Origin: Rickettsiales bacterium
GTDB lineage: Bacteria > Pseudomonadota > Alphaproteobacteria > Rickettsiales > Anaplasmataceae
Direction of reading: 5' to 3'
NCBI GenBank assembly: GCA_031266615.1
Contig: JAISAR010000082.1
Span: 1-12,345, forward strand
DNA: 12,345 nucleotides
The notes under the pieces were generated by a model that did not search any database, was not told where the DNA came from, and saw nothing but the letters and a program-made list of their open reading frames with translations. The translations under genes were made by a program, and so were the position numbers. This document shows, in pieces, positions 6,301 to 12,345 of this stretch (positions are counted from its first letter, which is position 1; the number at the start of each line of letters is the position of its first letter).

Positions 6301-9300
6301 GAAAGAGCGGGATTATGTAATCAATGTAGCTAGTGAGTATTTCTATGACGAACTAAAAAAGCTTCTCGTGCATTCTTGTTCTCAAGATCAAGAAAAACTT
6401 AACGCTATTGAACGTGAACAATGGTGGAGTATAGGGTTAAAAAACAAATCTATTTCTGAACAAGTTAAGAGCTTAAAAAAAGACTTTGATGAAAAAGTAT
6501 CAAATGCAATAACACAGTTTAAGCAAAAAGTGGAAAAATTAGATGAAGGCTATGACTTACCTCAGGGTGTGTCGATGTCAGTAAAAGTTTTCATTGCTGT
6601 GAAGCACAGTCTGCAGCCAGGAGATAAAATGGCCGGTAGGCATGGAAACAAAGGGGTGATTTCTCGAGTTGTACCAGTGGAGGATATGCCTTATTTAGAA
6701 GATGGTACTCCTGTTGATATTATTCTTAATCCTCTAGGTGTTCCATCAAGAATGAATGTGGGACAAATATTAGAAACTCATGTAGGTTGGGCTTGCAAAA
6801 AATTAGGAGAAAAAGTAGGTAACATTCTTGATGAAATCAACAAAACTAAAAGTACTTTCTGTAAGAAAATTAGGTCTCTCGACAATGATAACCCTGCAAA
6901 ATTTGCAGCAGCATATCTTGGTAACAGAAAAATTGAAGAAGTTAGTGATGAGGAAATAGCGGCTTCTATTTTTAATATATCTAATAAAAATGCACTAAAT
7001 GACGAGCTAAACACATTAGTGGAAAATTATTTAAACTCTTGTAAAAGCGCACACGACAACTTACGTAACTTCCTTATTGAGGTGTATAGTTGCGGTAGTG
7101 ATGTATCCATCTGTAATGGTGTTCGTGAGATTGGCGATAGTAACTTGATCGAGTTTGCACATAAATTACGTGATGGTGTTCCTGTTGCTGCGCCTGTATT
7201 TGAAGGTCCAAAAGATGAAAAAATAACAAAATTATTTGAACTCGCTGGTCTGGATAATTCTGGACAAAGTGTATTGTACGATGGTTGCACTGGTGAAAAA
7301 TTCGATCGTAAGGTTACGGTTGGTTATATGTACATGCTTAAGTTGCACCACCTAGTTGATGATAAAATTCACGCACGTTCAGTAGGGCCTTATAGCTTGG
7401 TTACTCAGCAACCTCTTGGGGGAAAATCCCATTTTGGTGGTCAGCGTTTTGGTGAAATGGAATGTTGGGCATTGCAAGCCTATGGTGCTGCCTATACTTT
7501 ACAGGAAATGTTAACCGTGAAGTCTGATGACATTAATGGTAGGATTAAGATTTATGAATCAATAATAAAAGGTGACAGTAATTTTGAGTGTGGGACCCCT
7601 GAATCTTTTAATGTGATGATAAAAGAATTACGCTCTTTATGTCTAAATGTAGCTTTAAAGCAAAATGAGATAGTTATTGAAGACATATCTCATACTAATA
7701 TTGCACAGTCTTTTGATAAGATTAGTATATCCATTGCTAGTCCTGAAAGTATTAAATCTATGTCCTATGGTGAGATAAAAGATGTCTCAACTGCGAACTA
7801 TCGTACATTTAAAGTGGAAAAAGGTGGATTGTTCTGTCCTAAGGTTTTCGGTCCTGTCAATGACGACGAATGTTTATGTGGAAAATACAAAAAAAGAAGG
7901 CACAGAGGTCGCATATGTGAAAAGTGCGGAGTAGAGGTTACATCTTCTAAAGTGAGAAGAGAAAGAATGGGCCATATAGAGCTTGCATCTCCTGTTGCTC
8001 ATATATGGTTTTTGAAATCACTTCCTTCGAGGATTGGAGCATTACTAGACATGTCTCTAAGAGATATTGAGAACATTTTATATAGCGATAATTACATTGT
8101 AATAGATCCTCTTATTTCTCCTTTTGAAAAAAATGAGATTATTAGTGAAAAAGCCTACAATGAAGCTAAAGATAGTTATGGAACCGATAGCTTTGTGGCT
8201 ATGCAAGGTGTTGAAGCTATAAGAGAGTTGCTGACTCGTCTTGATTTACACGAAATTAGAAAGAATCTAAGATTGGAGTTAGAATCTGTTGCTTCCGAAA
8301 TAAGAAGAAAGAAAATTATAAAGAGATTACGTATTGTTGAAAACTTTATCAAATCAAAAAACAGACCTGAGTGGATGATACTTACGACTATACCTATTTT
8401 GCCACCTGATTTGCGTCCTTTAGTGTCGCTTGAAAGTGGTCGTCCTGCAGTTTCTGATCTGAATCATCATTATAGGACTATTATTAATAGAAATAACAGG
8501 TTGAGAAAGCTATTAAGTTTAAATCCTCCTGAAATTATGATTCGTAACGAAAAGAGGATGTTACAAGAAGCAGTTGATTCTCTTTTTGACAATAGCCGTC
8601 GTAATACTCTGACAAGTAAAGCTGGTGCTGTTGGATATAAAAAATCTATTAGCGATATGCTAAAAGGAAAACAGGGTCGTTTCCGTCAGAATCTATTAGG
8701 AAAAAGAGTGGACTACTCTGGACGTTCTGTAATAGTTGTTGGTCCAACTTTAAAGTTAAATCAGTGTGGATTGCCAAAAAGAATGGCTCTCGAATTATTT
8801 AAGCCTTTTGTTTACTCAAAGCTCAAGATGTATGGTATGGCTCCAACTATTAAGTTTGCTAGTAAGCTAATAAGAGCAGAGAAGCCAGAAGTTTGGGACA
8901 TGCTTGAGGAGGTAATAAAAGAACACCCTGTGTTGTTAAATAGAGCACCTACTCTACATAGGCTTGGTATACAGGCTTTTGAACCAATCCTCATTGAAGG
9001 CAAAGCAATACAACTGCATCCGCTTGTCTGTACAGCGTTTAATGCTGACTTTGATGGCGATCAAATGGCAGTGCACGTGCCGATTTCATTAGAAGCTCAG
9101 CTTGAAGCTAGAGTATTGATGATGTCGACTAATAATGTTTTAAGCCCTTCTAACGGCAGACCAATTATAGTTCCTAGTAAAGATATAATACTTGGTATAC
9201 ACTACTTAACTTTGCAGGAACAAACCGATGAGGAAGATGATGATTTACCATTCTCGAGTACTTTTGGTGAAATTGAACACTCTCTGAGTAACGGTACTTT

Positions 9301-11899
9301 GCATATTCATTCTAGTATAAAGCATAGGATGGAATATACGAGTAGTGACGGCGAAATTTGCTATAAAACTGTTCGCACAACTCCTGGTCGCCTAATATTA
9401 TGGCAGATCTTTCCTAAATATGAGAACTTGAGCTTTGATCTTGTAAATCAGGTATTAACAGTTAAGGAAGTAACCAATATAGTTGATTTGGTGTATCGTA
9501 ACTGTGGTCAAAGCGCTACAGTAGAATTTTCTGATAAACTAATGGTACTTGGCTTTGAGTATGCTACATTTTCTGGTACTTCTTTTAGTCGTTGTGATCT
9601 GGTTATACCCGAAACTAAAGCCACACATGTTGATTACGCTAGGAATGAAATTAAAAAGTTCTCTATGCAATATCAAGATGGGTTAATCACCAGAAGTGAA
9701 AGGTATAACAAGGTTATAGATGAATGGTCTAAGTGTACGGATGTGATAGCCAATGATATGTTAAAGGCAATATCTATATACGACAAAAATAGTAAGTACA
9801 ATTCAGTGTACATGATGGTTAACTCTGGTGCAAGGGGTTCTACTTCACAAATGAAACAGCTAGCTGGAATGCGAGGACTTATGACTAAGCCTTCTGGTGA
9901 GATTATAGAAACACCTATAATCTCCAACTTCCGTGAAGGGTTAAACGTATTTGAGTACTTCAATTCTACTCATGGTGCACGTAAGGGTCTTGCTGATACT
10001 GCGCTTAAAACTGCAAACTCTGGATACTTAACTCGTCGTTTAGTTGATGTGTCTCAAAACTGCATAGTTACAAAACATGACTGTAAAACCAAAAATGGTC
10101 TCGTTGTAAGAGCCACGGTTGAAGGAGGTACCATAGTTGCATCTTTAGAGAGCGTTGTGCTGGGCAGAACAGCTGCAAATGATATATATAATCCAGTGAC
10201 AAAAGAATTATTGGTGAAAGCAGGAGAATTAATTGATGAAAGTAAGGTAAAGCAAATTAACATTGCAGGTCTTGACGCTGTGAAAATTAGATCACCTTTA
10301 ACCTGTGAACTAAGCCCAGGTGTATGTGCTCTATGTTATGGAAGAGACCTTGCAACTGGCAGAATTGTTTCAATAGGTGAGGCAGTTGGTGTGATAGCCG
10401 CTCAATCCGTTGGAGAGCCAGGCACTCAGTTAACGATGCGTACTTTCCACATAGGTGGAGTAATGACTAGGGGCGTTGAATCTTCAAATATTATAGCTTC
10501 TATTAATGCTAAAATAAAATTGAACAATAGTAATATAATTATAGACAAAAATGGAGATAAAATTGTAATAAGTCGTTCTTGTGAAGTTATATTGGTTGAT
10601 AGTCTCGGTAGTGAAAAATTGAGACATAGTGTACCTTATGGTGCCAAACTTTATGTAGATGAAGGTCAGTCAGTAAAAATTGGCGACAGAGTTGCAGAAT
10701 GGGATCCTTATACATTACCTATTATCACGGAAAAGACTGGTACAGTATCTTATCGAGACCTAAAAGATGGAGTATCAATCACTGAGGTTATGGATGAATC
10801 TACCGGAATATCAAGTAAAGTAGTGAAGGATTGGAAATTGCACTCTGGTGGAGCTAATTTGCGTCCTCGTATAGTGTTGCTTGACGATAACGGTGAAGTA
10901 ATGACACTTGCAAGTGGCGTTGAAGCATGTTATTTTATACCAATTGGTGCAGTACTAAATGTACAAGATGGCCAAAAGGTTCATGCAGGTGACATCATTA
11001 CAAGAACGCCAAGAGAGTCAGTCAAAACTCGTGATATTACTGGTGGTCTACCGAGAGTCATAGAATTGTTTGAAGCACGACGTCCTAGGGAGCATGCAAT
11101 TGTTAGTGAAATAGATGGTCATGTAGCATTTTCTGAGAAAGATCGGAGAGGAAAACGCAGTATATTAATTAAACCTGTAGATGAGCAGATTTCTCCAGTT
11201 GAATATTTGGTATCAAGGAGCAAACACGTAATAGTCAATGAGGGTGATTTTGTACGCAAAGGTGATTTATTGATGGATGGTGATCCTGATCTTCATGATA
11301 TTTTGCGTGTACTTGGACTCGAAGTTCTAGCACACTATATGATTTCTGAAATACAGCAAGTCTATAGATTGCAGGGTGTTCGCATAGACAACAAACACCT
11401 AGAAGTAATATTAAAACAAATGCTGCAAAAAGTAGAAATTACTGATCCTGGTGATACTATGTACTTGGTTGGCGAAAGCATTGATAAGCTGGAAGTTGAT
11501 AGGGAAAATAATGCTATGAACAATTCTGGCAAGCGACCTGCTGGTTATCTTCCTATCTTGCAAGGAATTACGAGAGCTAGCCTTGAAACTAATTCCTTTA
11601 TTTCTGCTGCCTCCTTCCAAGAGACAACAAAAGTGCTAACAGAAGCAGCATTCTGTGGAAAGGAAGATTCTTTGAGCGGGCTAAAAGAAAATGTCATAGT
11701 AGGAAGATTAATTCCTGCTGGTACAGGTTTGATTATGAGCAAGATTAGAGCACTTTCACTTTGTGATAATATAGATAAATATGAAAAATATTTTGATATT
11801 GAAACTTATGACGAAAAGCTGTTAGGAAATAACAGTTGTCATTCACATTTTGATGAGAAAGAAAGTGTAGTAGCAACAAATTATGATCAGCCAAATTGA
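3371..11899 (+). CDS. rpoBC: DNA-directed RNA polymerase, fused beta/beta' subunits
   Basis: One uninterrupted 2842-aa frame contains complete beta (about 1-1430) and beta' (about 1448-2842) subunits of the cytoplasmic RNA polymerase, joined by a short linker (around residues 1431-1447). Beta landmarks: GSWLDIEFD at 201-209, the rifampicin region [20 protein letters not shown] starting at 529 (D537, H547, S552 equal E. coli D516, H526, S531), GYNFEDS at 829, [12 protein letters not shown] at 1084-1095 and [13 protein letters not shown] near its end. Beta' landmarks: zinc-ribbon cysteines 1501, 1503, 1516, 1519; catalytic NADFDGD at 1891-1897 with three Mg-binding aspartates; second zinc site C2238, C2312, C2319, C2322; trigger loop with H2360; and a C-terminal IPAGTG followed by about 56 residues. 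Spacing of the metal ligands equals that of E. coli. Start ATG 3371 follows a GGGG run. Fusion is the known Wolbachia state. Confidence 0.99.
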   Translation: [2842 protein letters not shown]

Positions 11900-12031
11900 A
11901 TGAGCTAGTGAAGAGTGGCGTTTATACCATCTATGTACTCGTCCGGTGCAGAGCGGGTACACGCTTAGGAGAGTTTGCTAATGGAGGCTCTTAAGTTGAC
12001 GCCATTGTCTATTCAGCTAAGTGGTTTGAAA
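11900..12031. other. Intergenic branched palindromic element between rpoBC and a convergent gene
   Basis: The 132-bp gap holds no recognised gene but folds into a branched structure. An outer stem AGTGGCGTT (11914-11922) pairs with GACGCCATT (11998-12006), nine pairs including two G-T wobbles. Inside are two hairpins: TGTACTCG (11934-11941) with CGGGTACA (11954-11961), 12-nt loop; and CTTA-GG-AGAG (11964-11973) with CTCTTAAG (11988-11995), with a two-base bulge. Flanking AGCT blocks (11903-11906, 12015-12018) may extend it. There is no T-run, so it is not a classical Rho-independent terminator. It could be a dispersed palindromic repeat of the Wolbachia/Rickettsia palindromic-element kind, a structured 3' end of the rpoBC transcript, or a small RNA. 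It is noticeably richer in GC than its surroundings. Identity unproven. Confidence 0.6.
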
Positions 12032-12345
12032 TTAACTCGTGACTTTCTCTTTGAGTTGTGCAATTTCAGCTTTAAGAAGACCAGTAGACTCAGCTATCAA
12101 GTCAACAGACACACCAGCCTTAAGTAGGTTTTTTGCCACAGCTATTTTAGCCTGTTTTTCTCCTCTTTCTTCGCCGATTTGGATGCCACGTTCTTCGCCA
12201 ATTTGGATGCCTTCTTTCCTACCTTTCTCTTTACCAATTTTGATGCCTTTTTCAGTTGCATCATCAAGCTTTTGAGCGAGGATGCCTTCTTCTTTACGTA
12301 GGTCCATTAATCTTTCTTCATACGCTATTAGATCTTTTTCGTCCC
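12032..12345 (-). CDS. C-terminal part of an Rpn / PD-(D/E)XK nuclease-family transposase-like protein (partial, 5' end outside window)
   Basis: On the minus strand an open frame enters at the right edge and ends at TAA (complement of 12032-12034). The visible 103 or so residues include DEKDLIAYEERLMDLRKEEG, then a highly charged coiled-coil-like stretch with GIKIGKEKGRKEG and two tandem GIQIGEER units, and end in IAVAKNLLKAGVSVDLIAES followed by TGLLKAEIAQLKEKV. This is the typical tail of Rpn/YhgA-like recombination-promoting nuclease proteins (PDDEXK nuclease-family transposases), which are abundant and often decayed in Wolbachia. The nuclease domain with the catalytic residues would lie outside the window, so activity and intactness cannot be judged. 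The ATG at 12305-12307 is internal, not the start: the frame is open up to the edge. It converges on rpoBC. Confidence 0.8.
   Translation of the reverse strand, partial: DEKDLIAYEERLMDLRKEEGILAQKLDDATEKGIKIGKEKGRKEGIQIGEERGIQIGEERGEKQAKIAVAKNLLKAGVSVDLIAESTGLLKAEIAQLKEKVTS
12164..12211 (-). repeat. Two tandem 24-bp repeats encoding GIQIGEER
   Basis: Bases 12164-12187 and 12188-12211 are adjacent, in-frame 24-bp copies, each translating on the minus strand to GIQIGEER. Their shared 21-bp cores (12167-12187 and 12191-12211) differ at a single base. A third, more diverged relative (GIKIGKEKG) lies just upstream in the gene. The period of 8 residues keeps the charged coiled-coil pattern. Such repeats expand and contract by slippage in the Rpn tail. 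Confidence 0.85.

Noticed and set aside
11934..11995. Rho-independent terminator for the rpoBC operon
   Set aside because: The hairpins are real but neither is followed by a T-run on the plus strand, nor preceded by an A-run that would serve the convergent gene. Their role as terminators is unsupported.
11914..12006. SRP 4.5S RNA, tRNA or group II intron domain
   Set aside because: The GTCCGGTGCAGAG loop region superficially recalls the SRP GTCCGGAAGGAAGCAG apex, but the GGAA loop and symmetric internal loop are missing. No anticodon arm, T loop or intron domain V sequence was found.
12039..12275. Plus-strand open frame of 78 codons opposite the Rpn-like gene
   Set aside because: It is a shadow of the repetitive minus-strand gene: its repeated SSPIWMP pattern simply mirrors the GIQIGEER repeats and it matches no family I know.
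1..12345. CRISPR array or complete insertion sequence
   Set aside because: I saw no regularly spaced direct repeats, no transposase with paired terminal inverted repeats, and no target-site duplication. The only transposase-like gene is the cut-off one at the right edge.

Overview
This AT-rich window looks like the ribosomal protein / RNA polymerase (beta operon) locus of a Wolbachia endosymbiont (Alphaproteobacteria, Rickettsiales). The strongest evidence is a single uninterrupted reading frame joining RpoB to RpoC, a known hallmark of Wolbachia. The order tuf - tRNA-Trp - secE - nusG - rplK - rplA - rplJ - rplL - rpoB/rpoC, low GC and alphaproteobacterial-type proteins agree. I cannot assign strain or supergroup from the sequence alone.

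Layout: 2-118 is the 3' end of tuf (EF-Tu). A tRNA-Trp(CCA) follows at 133-205. Then come tightly packed plus-strand genes: secE (225-425), nusG (415-1245, overlapping secE), rplK (1248-1688), rplA (1693-2346), rplJ (2359-2877) and rplL (2903-3304). After a 66-bp AT-rich spacer comes the 8.5-kb rpoBC fusion (3371-11899). A 132-bp intergenic stretch carries a branched palindromic element. The minus-strand 3' part of a gene resembling the charged C-terminal tail of Rpn/PD-(D/E)XK nuclease-family transposase proteins (12032-12345) converges on rpoBC and runs off the right edge.

Functionally the block supplies core gene expression and secretion machinery: EF-Tu and tRNA-Trp for elongation, SecE for the translocon, NusG to couple transcription with translation, L11/L1/L10/L12 for the ribosome stalk regions, and the catalytic polymerase subunits as one polypeptide. 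Key catalytic and metal-binding residues of both polymerase halves are intact.

Points that stand out: (1) NusG carries a second, degenerate copy of its NGN domain at the N terminus, recognisable from shared motifs in both halves; (2) a roughly 93-nt branched palindrome lies downstream of rpoBC; (3) the leaders that in E. coli hold the L1 and L10 autoregulatory sites are almost absent (2 bp and 12 bp); (4) the normally very conserved proline-rich loop of L11 is unusually divergent; (5) the rpoBC fusion itself, which is already known. The rest is ordinary, conserved housekeeping sequence.
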